Below are positions 41,432 through 48,721 of a DNA stretch of 64,000 bases, in pieces. The position numbers and the translations under genes are program-made. Position 1 is the stretch's first letter. Each line of letters starts with the position of its first letter. The notes beneath the pieces were generated by a model. That model made no database searches. It was not told where the DNA came from and was given only the letters and a program-made list of their open reading frames with translations. The stretch comes from Gemmobacter sp. 24YEA27 (GTDB lineage Bacteria > Pseudomonadota > Alphaproteobacteria > Rhodobacterales > Rhodobacteraceae): assembly GCF_030052995.1 (NCBI RefSeq), contig NZ_JASJPW010000001.1, positions 2,470,001 to 2,534,000 on the forward strand, written 5' to 3'.

Positions 41432-42301
41432 ATGCAATGGAAAGGCCGCCGCGGCAGCAACAATATCGAAGACCGCCGCGCGCAGGGCGGTGGCATCCGT
41501 GCACGTGGCGCGGCCGGGGTCGGGGGCCTTGGCCTTGTTGCGGTTTTCGTGATCGCGCTGGTGCTGGGCGTTGATCCGGCCCAGTTGCTGAACCAGGTCG
41601 GGCTGGATGCAGGCCAGGACAGCGGCCGCGCGAGTGAGCCACTGACCGTACAGGACCAGGAGGCCGGCGAATTCGTCTCGGTCGTTTTGGCCGATACCGA
41701 GGTGATCTGGGCCGATCTGTTCCGCAGCCAGCTGAACAAAACCTATAAACCCGCGACGCTGGTGCTGTTTAAGGGAGGCACCCAGTCGCCCTGTGGCGGT
41801 GCCTCCGAGGCCACCGGGCCGTTCTATTGCCCGGCCGATCGCAAGGTCTATCTCGATACCGGTTTCTTCGTAACACTCGAAAAACAGCTTGGCGCGAAGG
41901 GCGATTTCGCGGCAGCCTATGTCGTGGCGCATGAGGTCGGCCACCATGTCCAGAACGAGCTCGGCATTCTCGGCCGGGCCAATACGCTGCGCAGCCAGCT
42001 GAGTACGACCGACTCGAACCAGGTCTCGGTGCTGATCGAGCTCCAGGCCGATTGTCTCTCCGGCGTCTGGGCGCATGAGGCCGCAACGACGCTTGGCACC
42101 GTCGAGCGCGGCGATTTCGACGAGGCGCTGAACGCCGCGCGCCAGATCGGGGATGATACGCTGCAAAAGAATGCCGGCCAGCGCCCGATGCCGCATACCT
42201 TCACCCATGGCAGTTCGGCGCAGCGGGCTCAGTGGTTCAACACCGGGCTGCGCGGCGGCAAGATCGGCGAATGCCTGAAACTGACAGATCAGGTTTTGTG
42301 A
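41432..42301 (+). CDS. Neutral zinc metallopeptidase (YpfJ family)
   Basis: The 289-residue protein has an N-terminal cytosolic arm MQWKGRRGSNNIEDRRAQGG (family signature), one membrane span (GGLGLVAVFVIALVLGV) and a periplasmic domain with AYVVAHEVGHHVQNELG (HExxH), followed by LIELQADCLSGVWAH, the third ligand region. CGGASEATGPFYCPADRKVYLDTGFF is also conserved. Peptide targets are unknown. It is the last intact core gene before the accessory island. Confidence 0.9.
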   Translation: MQWKGRRGSNNIEDRRAQGGGIRARGAAGVGGLGLVAVFVIALVLGVDPAQLLNQVGLDAGQDSGRASEPLTVQDQEAGEFVSVVLADTEVIWADLFRSQLNKTYKPATLVLFKGGTQSPCGGASEATGPFYCPADRKVYLDTGFFVTLEKQLGAKGDFAAAYVVAHEVGHHVQNELGILGRANTLRSQLSTTDSNQVSVLIELQADCLSGVWAHEAATTLGTVERGDFDEALNAARQIGDDTLQKNAGQRPMPHTFTHGSSAQRAQWFNTGLRGGKIGECLKLTDQVL

Positions 42302-43045
42302 GTCTTGATATAATAGGCTGATTTCAAATGAAATTCTCTCGATCCTGGTTCACAGACACTGGCCAAAGGATCGGGAACTCCCCTGGATTGAGCAGTATCT
42401 GAAAATCCCTCGATGCGGGGCAGTCGGAGACTGCCGCGATCGCGAATATGCCGCAAGACAGCAAATGGGCCGCGATGCAAGCGGTCTCGCCTGATCGGCC
42501 GGTCTCTCAGGACAAGACGAGCCCGAACCGCGGGTCAAGGCGGAACGCCAATGCCGCGGCGTCAGTAGGGAGAGCAATCCGGCCGTCACGGCAGACCTCC
42601 AGGTCCTGGGCGGTGCCAGAGAGTGCGTCAGAAAATCTCGCTGTACTTGCAATGCATCGCTTGCATAGCAAGTCATGGGAGTATCGACACGCCGATGATG
42701 AGAGCCAGATGAAGGCGGTGAATCAGGATGAGGGTCATAAATCGGTGAAGTGGACCGTTTTCCGACGCATGGAACCGGCGTCTCATGTGCGTGTTTACTG
42801 CGTTATCGGGGAGCCTTCCGGCGAGATTGGGTCTGGCTTGCCGCTGCTGCTGCGAGGGTGAAAAACAGGCAAAGCGAACGGAAATACTGTCCGGAAACGG
42901 AACTGGAAGGACGCAACGCCTGCTGAGGTGAAACCATCTTCTGACTATGGGAAAAGAGCATCACAATTGCTTGCGACGTTCGGAAGGTGCCTTATTCTGA
43001 TGTCCTCTGGCGCAAAACCGACGGAAAACACCTCGCGAATGACCG
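42302..43045. other. Non-coding left part of the accessory island
   Basis: About 740 bases with only short open frames of poor codon bias and no recognisable family. Sequence composition is uneven, in keeping with decayed mobile DNA. No RNA gene, promoter or attachment site was identified. Confidence 0.45.
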
Positions 43046-43435
43046 TCAGCTGGTCCGCAGCACGGCCAGAGATGACTGCGCCAGTTCCTGGCTCAGAACA
43101 AGAAGATGGCACTCCGGATTGGTTACACTTTGAAACGCCAAGGAGCGGCGCCAGGCGACACAGTCAAAATATCGAACACCGCATTGCGAGAGGGCTCCCA
43201 GAAAGACCCAGAAAGAGATGCGCCAGATCTCTGCCAGTCGGCGGCTGCGACGCTGCCCCAGGCGGTGAGCCACCTGCAGCGCTCTGCAAATCATCCGGTC
43301 GGTCCAGACAAATGATGTAAACGGGCTGCCTTAACGTCGCATGGCTGCTCGAACCGATGGCGAGACCATGTTGCCTGTGCGTGATACCCGGAGCGCCGAA
43401 GTGGTGAATGGCCTGGTTCAGCTCTTCGACACCCT
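43046..43435 (-). pseudogene. IS3-type OrfB remnant, left flank of the island
   Basis: On the minus strand VEELNQAIHHFGAPGIT is followed, in a different frame, by GSPFTSFVWTDRMICRA, the position of the DQGSxFTS catalytic block of IS3 OrfB, and then by unrelated text. Its 43336-43370 segment is a 33/35 inverted match to 48814-48848 in a second remnant on the other side of the island. Abutted by the right end of IS3 copy B at 43436. Confidence 0.5.
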
Positions 43436-43453
43436 TGAATGTCCCCGAATTTC

Positions 43454-44422
43454 TTAGATGCGTTCACGTCTCATCTTCTGCTGCCGTTCGAACTCGGGGG
43501 GCGACAGCATCCCGTTCCTCGCATGTTTGCGCTTTGGATTGTAGAACATCTCGATGTAATCGAACACGTCCTGCCTTGCCATCGGCACCAACAGGTCGCG
43601 ATCATGGCCTTGGTTAGTGACATCCTGCGCGACGATCAGATGCGTTTCGGTATCGACGGCGGTCTGAACATTGTAGCCAACCTTCCCACTGTTACGGGCA
43701 CTGGTTGCCATAGCGCGGGCGTCAGGATCGGTCAGGGAGATCTGGCCGTCCGGAGCACTGGCCAAGGCCCGATCCAACTCCTGCAGATGCTGGATGTGCT
43801 GCCGCACGCGGCCGTAACGTTTGGCCAAGTGCGCGACCTTCTCGGCCCGAACCTCGCCTTCTTCCTGCCGATCAACGCGGACCATCTCCGCAATGTAGCG
43901 TTCTACGTCCGCCTCCAGATGGGCGATGCGGCTGGCGATCTTGCCTTTGGTGAAGTTCCGGTCGCGGGAGTTCACCGCCCGGAACTTGCTGCCGTCGATG
44001 GCAACGCATGCGCCCTTCAGCACACCGATGCGCCGGCAGAGTTCCACGAACTGGGCGCAGGTGCGGCGGATGCCGGGGCCGTTGTCGCGACGGAAATCGG
44101 CGATGGTCTTGTGGTCGGGAACCAGGCGCCCCGTCAGCCACATCAGCTCGACATTGCGCCCGGCCTCTCGCTCCAACCTTCGGCTCGACGGAATCCGGTT
44201 GAGGTAGCCGTAGATGAACAGCTTGAGCAGAACAGAAGGATGGTAACCGGGGCGACCCGTGCGGGCATGGGCAGCGCGCACGAACCCCAGGTCAACAAGG
44301 TTGAGTTCCTCAACGAAGAAATCGACCACACGGACCAGATGGTCCTCATCGATCCAATCTTCGAGACGGTCCGGAAACAGGACCGTCTGACCGCGTGCGA
44401 TACCTTCGATGAAACCCGACAT
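43454..44422 (-). pseudogene. Chimeric transposase: IS1182-family N-terminus fused to IS3 OrfB C-terminus
   Basis: MSGFIEGIARGQTVLFPDRLEDWIDEDHLVRVVDFFVEEL...TGRPGYHPSVLLKLFIYGYLNRIPSSRRLEREAGRNVELMWLTGRLVPDHKTIADFRRDN...VAIDGSKFRAVNSRDRNF...SLTDPDARAMATSARNSGKVGYNVQTAVD is an IS1182-type DDE transposase up to HDRDLLVPMA. It then reads straight into RQDVFDYIEMFYNPKRKHARNGMLSPPEFERQQKMRRE, the last ~40 residues of IS3 OrfB. The join lies in gcaaggcagg near 43578, shared with the IS3 sequence. The frame is open for 322 residues but lacks the final catalytic Glu region of IS1182, so activity is not expected. Confidence 0.85.
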
Positions 44423-44556
44423 GCCACGCCCCCCGCAACCATGCCAAAAACTACCACAAACCGGAGTTTCCACACAGCCTCGGCTCGAACCAATGGCGCC
44501 ACAATGGCTCCACTCACTTTGCATCCCTGACGAAATACGCGGTGGCCCTTCGTCGG

Positions 44557-44581
44557 GAAAACAGTCCACTGGACTGTTTTC
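44557..44581. repeat. 25-base perfect palindrome inside IS3 orfA
   Basis: GAAAACAGTCCA and TGGACTGTTTTC flank a single central C. It lies in the segment inserted between the DERDIL and ATAYF codons of orfA, close to where IS3 elements normally carry the frameshift signal. Confidence 0.6.
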
Positions 44582-44599
44582 TCACCCTCCTCGATTTAG

Positions 44600-44829
44600 G
44601 ATGTCGCGCTCGTCGCAAACCCGGGCCAGCTCCCGCTTCAACAGGCGGATCTCGGCATCCTTCCCGGTCTCGCCTGATGCCGTCTTCGCGAACTTGCGCT
44701 TCCAGGCATAGAGCGAGTGCTTGCTCACCCGAGCCGTTCAGAAACCTCGCTGACCGGGTAGCCCCGCTCCGTGATCTGAGCGACCGCATCGCGCTTGAAG
44801 TCGTCGCTGAAAGTGGCTGCGCCCATCAT
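44600..44829 (-). pseudogene. IS3 orfA of copy B, frameshifted and interrupted
   Basis: MMGAATFSDDFKRDAVAQITERGYPVSEVSERLG matches copy A, then one G is missing (three versus four in CTCGGGGTGAGC), shifting the frame. The rest continues as SLYAWKRKFAKTASGETGKDAEIRRLKRELARVCDERDIL. After DIL a 44-base segment with a perfect palindrome (44557-44581) interrupts the frame before KATAYFVRDAK-like text. Confidence 0.8.
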
Positions 44830-45068
44830 GGCCTCCTTGTCTCAAAATTAGCAAAGAAGGCGTCCACAAAACATGGGGCTATTCACAGATTGGCGGGTGG
44901 GCAACAGGATGTCATTACGATTGATGCGTAAGATCATGTCCTGTTGGGCAAGGTGCTCAGAGTGGCATTCTCGTGTGTCAATAAGTGGCACAAAATGTAG
45001 ATAAAGGCATAAATGCTGTTTAAAGTCACAACAGTTCCTTTAGCGAACCCGGCGCGGTTCCGGTACAA

Positions 45069-45096
45069 TAATTACATAATACTGATTATGCGACAA
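45069..45096 (-). other. dif-like XerC/XerD recombination site
   Basis: On the minus strand: XerC-type arm TTGTCGCATAA, 6-base centre TCAGTA, XerD-type arm TTATGTAATTA. The E. coli dif arms are GGTGCGCATAA and TTATGTTAAAT, so the inner CGCATAA and TTATGT parts are exact and the geometry 11-6-11 is kept. It lies 37 bases before the first microvirus ORF. Integrated microviruses of enterobacteria use dif, so this is probably the phage attachment site; that it is the host's own dif cannot be excluded. Confidence 0.65.
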
Positions 45097-45116
45097 AGGC
45101 ATGCTTAACACCTTGA

Positions 45117-45122
45117 TATAAT
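45117..45122 (+). promoter_or_regulatory. -10 element ahead of the microvirus genes
   Basis: TATAAT lies 11 bases before the first phage start codon in a locally AT-rich stretch. No good -35 box was found at normal spacing, so the assignment is tentative; GGGATAAG just downstream may be a weak ribosome site. Confidence 0.35.
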
Positions 45123-45133
45123 GGGATAAGTAT

Positions 45134-45265
45134 ATGCTGAAAGCCTTCAAGCTCGTCTTGCCGCTCGTGCGCAAGATGTTGATCCCCGCTCTGACCGCCT
45201 TTGGCGGTTTTCTCGTCGGGGTCTATCCGTCCGAAATCACCGCTCTTTGCTCGCGGGTCGTCTGA
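45134..45265 (+). CDS. Small microvirus protein, 43 residues (possible membrane/lysis peptide)
   Basis: MLKAFKLVLPLVRKMLIPALTAFGGFLVGVYPSEITALCSRVV has a basic amphipathic N-terminus and one likely membrane span. Its stop overlaps the next start (TGATG). Size and place before the pilot gene fit the small accessory peptides of microviruses; function is unknown. It is too short for many gene callers. Confidence 0.55.
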   Translation: MLKAFKLVLPLVRKMLIPALTAFGGFLVGVYPSEITALCSRVV

Positions 45266-45453
45266 TGTCGGCCCGCGTCTATGGTGATGCGCTGCGACTG
45301 ATCGTTGATGCGCACAAGGATTTGTCGTGGTTTTCCCGGCAAAAACTTCGGGCTGATCTCCCGCTGTTGTGTTCTTTCATCGCTGATCTTTTTCATAAGG
45401 ATATCAGCGATGTAGAGCGCGACCTTGACAATCTTCTCAAGGTTCGACGCTGA
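45265..45453 (+). CDS. Small microvirus protein, 62 residues
   Basis: MSARVYGDALRLIVDAHKDLSWFSRQKLRADLPLLCSFIADLFHKDISDVERDLDNLLKVRR is mostly helical and charged. It overlaps the 43-residue ORF (TGATG) and the pilot-protein ORF (TGATG), so all three are translationally coupled. It might be a small internal or scaffolding-type protein, but no motif proves this. Confidence 0.55.
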   Translation: MSARVYGDALRLIVDAHKDLSWFSRQKLRADLPLLCSFIADLFHKDISDVERDLDNLLKVRR

Positions 45454-46304
45454 TGGATCCAGCAATGATTTCTGCCGTTAGCAGCGTTTTCAGTGGGCTA
45501 TCCGGCATATTTGGCAAGAAGCGCAAAAATCCCACGCCTCGCGACAATATCATGTCGCAAGCCGCTGGCGTTCGCGAGGCTTCTGAGGCTTACGGGTTTA
45601 ACCCCCTGACCTTGCTGCAATACGGCCAGCCCGGCGGCACCGGGCTGGCCAATAACGGCCCGCCTCTCGCCTCGTTCGACATGCTCACTCAAGGTTTCCG
45701 GGAAATCGGTGACATTACCTCTGGTGACGCTGAGCGTCGTCGCCAGCAGGAAGAGCTTAAGCTTGATCTCGCCAAGCTTGAAATCGAGCGTCTTAAGGCC
45801 GGTAAAGCTGCGGACGCGGTTGGCGGCGTTTCGCCTCTTGGGCGAAACGCTTCTATGCAGGTGCAATCCAATGTTGCAGATGCTCCACCGCGCATTTCCA
45901 GCAATCCTGAAAGAACATCAGTCCAGATTGGGGGAATTAATTCAATTCCTGATACTGGCTGGTCTGATGCTGAGGAAATTGAAAAGCGTGGCGGCGATGT
46001 TGCCTCGTGGATTTATGGTCTTGGTGTCATAGGCGCCGATGCATGGAACACGTTTTCAACTCACGCTGAACGCCGTGCTGTTAAGTCTGAGGCGGCTGGC
46101 GTTCCTCGCAAAACATGGGGCGGCCTTGGCCGCGCCATTGGTGTTGCGGATAATTCATCCGACAATCCGCGCGATTGGTCTGCTTACAGGCTGCGACAGG
46201 AGTTTGGTGCCGCGCCTGATGGTTATACCGATGATGACCGCCCCTTCTGGAAAGTCGGAAACGGCATTTCCACAACGCCCCCCAATAAACGAAAGGTGCA
46301 ATGA
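45453..46304 (+). CDS. Microvirus DNA pilot / minor spike protein (VP2, H-like)
   Basis: The 283-residue protein starts with a hydrophobic, Gly/Ser-rich helix (MISAVSSVFSGLSGIFGKK). It then carries REASEAYGFNPLTLLQYGQPGG, the AGxNPLxxL-type motif of Microviridae pilot proteins. A long charged helix (EERRRQQEELKLDLAKLEIERLKAG) follows. Pilot proteins form a tube that conducts the ssDNA genome through the envelope. Overlap with both neighbours and placement directly before the capsid gene fit a microvirus. The frame is intact. Assignment is by motif, architecture and neighbour; sequence search would confirm. Confidence 0.78.
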   Translation: MDPAMISAVSSVFSGLSGIFGKKRKNPTPRDNIMSQAAGVREASEAYGFNPLTLLQYGQPGGTGLANNGPPLASFDMLTQGFREIGDITSGDAERRRQQEELKLDLAKLEIERLKAGKAADAVGGVSPLGRNASMQVQSNVADAPPRISSNPERTSVQIGGINSIPDTGWSDAEEIEKRGGDVASWIYGLGVIGADAWNTFSTHAERRAVKSEAAGVPRKTWGGLGRAIGVADNSSDNPRDWSAYRLRQEFGAAPDGYTDDDRPFWKVGNGISTTPPNKRKVQ

Positions 46305-46798
46305 TGGCACGTCAATCTACAACCCCCGTTACCTTCAATCGCACTGTTCGTCCTGATCAGTCGGTTACTATGACCTCCGGCCGCGCCGGTAAGGTCGTTC
46401 CTGTCGGCTATATCCCACTGCTTGCTGGTGACAGTTGCGGCGGTCAGGCTGGTATTGACCTTGAGCTGCGCGAGATGCCGAAACCGCTTCTGAACGGCGT
46501 CACTGCGAACGTTCAAGCGTGGTTCGTTCCAAAATCGGCCCATCCGCAATTCTCCGGAATGGATGAATTGCTCCATGCCCGCACTGGCGAGCCTATCAAG
46601 TTTCTTGGTGGCGCTGGTAAGACGCAGCGTACTCCTCCTGCGTTCTTTCATCAGGCCACCGGTGCCAACCTTACGGCTGCAATGAATTCAGAGCTGTTCA
46701 AGTCGCTCGGCATTCATGTTGTTCCATCGGCCCCGATTAACACGGATCTGATTGACGCGTTCAACCGCCGCATCTCATCGGGAAGCAACCCGCCATAA
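46301..46798 (+). pseudogene. Microvirus major capsid protein (VP1), truncated by an IS fragment
   Basis: About 153 N-terminal capsid residues remain: FNRTVRPDQSVTMTSGRAGKVVPVGYIPLLAGDSCGGQAGIDLELREMPKPLLNGVTANVQAWFVPKSAHPQFSGMDELLHARTGEPIKF.... This RPDQSV...G(K)VVPVxYIPLLxGD...MxKPLLNGVTANVQAWFVPK text is that of capsid proteins of alphaproteobacterial microviruses. Near 46760 the sequence passes into an IS407-type orfA (antisense), giving a ten-residue foreign tail. Full capsids are about 500 residues, so two thirds are missing. The start overlaps the pilot stop (ATGA). Confidence 0.8.
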
Positions 46799-46966
46799 CG
46801 CTTCTTCCAGTTGAAGTATGTGGCCTGGCTGATCCCCGCCTTGCGGCAGATCTCGGCAACAGGCGTGCCTTCCTCGCCCTGCTTCAGAATGAACGCCTTC
46901 TGCGCTTCCGTGAACTTCGATGCCTTCATCGTCTTCAGCTCCTCTCCCAGCCAGGGAATACGGCGG
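46762..46966 (-). mobile_element. Fragment of an IS3-family (IS407-type) element
   Basis: The minus-strand frame from 46929 reads MKASKFTEAQKAFILKQGEEGTPVAEICRKAGISQATYFNWKKRYGGLLPDEMRRL, the start of OrfA of IS407-group elements. It then runs into capsid-gene sequence near 46760. About 37 bases upstream of its ATG the satellite-prophage sequence begins. Only ~200 bases of a ~1.2 kb element remain, showing that a deletion removed the rest with the missing phage parts. Confidence 0.8.
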
Positions 46967-47126
46967 GCATCAACTGTTCAATGCCCGCGTGTTCTTTGAG
47001 GCGCAGGACGGCGGCATGAGGCCGGGCAAGGCCGGTGTGGCCTTCCAGCTTGATGCGCTACCCGAGTTCGCCCGCGCCGTGACCGCTGCGCTTGATGAGG
47101 CACAGGTGCGAGGGCTTGTGAAGTGA
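46966..47126 (+). pseudogene. PC4/p15-like transcriptional coactivator, 5' truncated
   Basis: HQLFNARVFFEAQDGGMRPGKAGVAFQLDALPEFARAVTAALDEAQ matches the C-terminal half of the PC4 (single-stranded DNA-binding coactivator) fold: an LFNxRVFF strand, RPGKxGVAF and a closing helix. The start is lost to the IS fragment. It ends in GTGA overlap with the next ORF. PC4-like genes occur in satellite prophages and integrative elements of Rhodobacteraceae. Confidence 0.55.
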
Positions 47127-47464
47127 TCGAGGAAACCATTCGCCACAAAGAGCGAGTCTACCTGGCCGGGCACGGCTTGGTTGTCACCGATATGATGCAC
47201 GCAATCGCTGCTGCTGTGGCGCTTTTAGATCATGTTCAAGATCGGCTTTTGGATATTCCAGAACACGAATTGAGCGATCAGACCCCGCGCCTTTTCGCGG
47301 AGTTCGATCAGGCTTGCGCAGATGTCACCGCCGCATTGCTTATTCGCAGAGGTCTGCGCAGTGGTTCATCCCGCCGGGGTTTGTTGATCACCTTCACGTG
47401 CTGGGGGCGGTGTTGGAGCGCGGGGCCGAAACTGAGGGGCAAGAAGCCGAATGGCAGGCGCTGA
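47123..47464 (+). CDS. Hypothetical satellite-prophage protein (probably frameshifted near its end)
   Basis: GTG-started, coupled to the PC4-like ORF. MIEETIRHKERVYLAGHGLVVTDMMHAIAAAVALLDHVQDRLLDIPEHELSDQTPRLFAEFDQACADVTAALLIRR is plausible helical protein. The last ~35 residues (Arg/Gly-rich) look like a wrong frame, and the next ORF overlaps by 150 bases. One indel near 47350 could fuse the two. I do not recognise the family. Confidence 0.5.
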   Translation: MIEETIRHKERVYLAGHGLVVTDMMHAIAAAVALLDHVQDRLLDIPEHELSDQTPRLFAEFDQACADVTAALLIRRGLRSGSSRRGLLITFTCWGRCWSAGPKLRGKKPNGRR

Positions 47465-47886
47465 ATGATGCTGTGGTCCAGGTGCAAGGGCTGCTGGCTC
47501 AAGGCAAGGTCGGGGGCTTCTATGTCTCAAGGCGTGCCCGCGATCCGGGCATGTTCCGCTTGCCGGATCATTTCTGGCTGCTGGCCGAGGGCACCACGGC
47601 GCTCTTGTGTGGCGAGTTTCACGACATGGGGCAGCCCAGCCCGCTGTTGTTTCAGCGGGGGGTGATCGAGGCCGCTCTGATGGCCCAGCCGGGGGCAGGT
47701 TCGCAGGCGAAGGGTGGCAGGCCGCGCAAGGTCGATGCCGCTCTTGCTGTTTATGCGGCGATCTATCCCGCCGGGCACGAGGCCGCAGGGGTCACATGGA
47801 AAGAGGCTGTCGCGCGAGTGTCGTCGGAAACTGGCGAGAGAATTGCAGTCGGAACCCTGCGGGATGCGCTGAAAACCACCCGATAA
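47314..47886 (+). CDS. Hypothetical satellite-prophage protein
   Basis: The credible part is FIPPGFVDHLHVLGAVLERGAETEGQEAEWQALNDAVVQVQGLLAQGKVGGFYVSRRARDPGMFRLPDHFWLLAEGTTALLCGEFHDMG..., ending GGRPRKVDAALAVYAAIYPAGHEAAGVTWKEAVARVSSETGERIAVGTLRDALKTTR. The tail resembles a small helix-turn-helix-like region, often at the end of phage regulatory or accessory proteins. The real start is unclear because the first ~15 codons overlap the preceding ORF. No function can be given. Confidence 0.5.
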   Translation: MRRCHRRIAYSQRSAQWFIPPGFVDHLHVLGAVLERGAETEGQEAEWQALNDAVVQVQGLLAQGKVGGFYVSRRARDPGMFRLPDHFWLLAEGTTALLCGEFHDMGQPSPLLFQRGVIEAALMAQPGAGSQAKGGRPRKVDAALAVYAAIYPAGHEAAGVTWKEAVARVSSETGERIAVGTLRDALKTTR

Positions 47887-48002
47887 CCCGCTCAAAACTA
47901 CCGAAACCCGGCTCTCGGGTTTTTGGAGTTTTAGAGGGCTGCACTGTGCGCTGCCGTCCGGCGCAAACTTTGAACATCCGTCAAACAACGAGAGGATAAA
48001 TC

Positions 48003-48188
48003 ATGCTTGAGAAGCACCACAGAATGCCCGCCGTGGTCGAGGCGACCGGCCTGAGCCGCACCACGCTGTACGAAATGATGAAGGAGGGCACGTTCCCGAA
48101 GCCGGTCAAGCTGTCGTCGCGGGCAATCGCCTGGCCGGAAAGCGTCCTGAAAACGTGGATGGAGGAACGGGCAAACCTGTCCGCGTAA
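48003..48188 (+). CDS. AlpA-family phage regulator / excisionase-like
   Basis: The 61-residue MerR-type winged helix protein HRMPAVVEATGLSRTTLYEMMKEGTFPKPVKLSSRAIAWPESVLKTWMEERA has the standard AlpA layout (MPxVxxxTGLSRTTLYxxxxxGxFPxPVKLxxRAxxW). AlpA proteins switch on integrase genes or assist excision in P4-like satellites. GAGAGG precedes the ATG. No integrase gene is left nearby. Confidence 0.85.
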   Translation: MLEKHHRMPAVVEATGLSRTTLYEMMKEGTFPKPVKLSSRAIAWPESVLKTWMEERANLSA

Positions 48189-48289
48189 TAGAAAGCCCCG
48201 CCATCATGGGCGGGGCGAGGCTTCCGGTCTGACAGCCAAAGGATAGCCCGGCCCGCTCACTGGCGCAACGAGCAGTGGGGATAAGACCA

Positions 48290-48619
48290 ATGACAGATGC
48301 CGAACGCATCACCCGCGCCCTGAGTGGCCGCTGGCATGGCCGTTACGGCACAGCCATGTGCCCGGCGCACCAGAACACCCGAAGCCCGGCCCTGAGCCTG
48401 TCCTGTGGCAAGGATGGGCGGTTGTTGGCGCGATGCCACGCCGGTTGCAGCTTCACGTCCATATTGGACGCCCTGCGCGGACTGGGCCTGATCGAGGGGC
48501 AAAGTCACTTCGCGCCGCCCAGTGCCGCCGATCTGGCCCGCATCCGGGCGGCAGAGGAAGCAGAGGCCGAGAAGCGTGAAGCGCAAGGGATGGGTGTCCC
48601 GTTTCATCCCCGGCCGTGA
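48290..48619 (+). pseudogene. Phage primase zinc-binding domain, C-terminally truncated
   Basis: MTDAERITRALSGRWHGRYGTAMCPAHQNTRSPALSLSCGKDGRLLARCHAGCSFTSILDALRGLGLI carries the C-x2-H...C-x3-C zinc knuckle of prophage primases (toprim/DUF7146-like proteins of Rhodobacteraceae satellites). After a charged helix the frame ends in foreign residues at 48619; the toprim and helicase parts are missing. It follows AlpA by ~100 bases, the usual order in satellite prophages. Confidence 0.7.
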
Positions 48620-48721
48620 TGACCGTCTCACCTTCACCAACCCGGCCGATCCCGCATCGGACAAGGCGATGCGCGTTCTGTCCTATAGCGGGGATGCCGC
48701 CATTCTGATCCCGGTCGACGG

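Larger units (their letters stand above)
43436..44885 (-). mobile_element. IS3-family element, copy B, carrying an IS1182-family fragment
   Basis: The ends match IS3 copy A: TGAATGTCCCC at 43436 (right end) and ...GGGGCTATTCA ending at 44885 (left end). Inside, about 140 bases of the OrfB 3' end (43437-43578) and about 300 bases of orfA (from 44540) are IS3, while 43580-44515 is an IS1182-type element. Most of orfB is lost. The flanks show no duplicated target. It lies in inverted orientation to copy A at 15411-16432. Confidence 0.82.

Noticed and set aside
42350..42676. 108-codon minus-strand ORF at the left end of the island
   Set aside because: Arg/Ser-rich shadow-like composition, no ribosome site and no recognisable domain.
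45069..45096. Interpretation of the dif-like site as the chromosome's own terminus dif
   Set aside because: Not favoured because it sits inside a mosaic island beside microvirus genes; it cannot be fully excluded without the whole genome.
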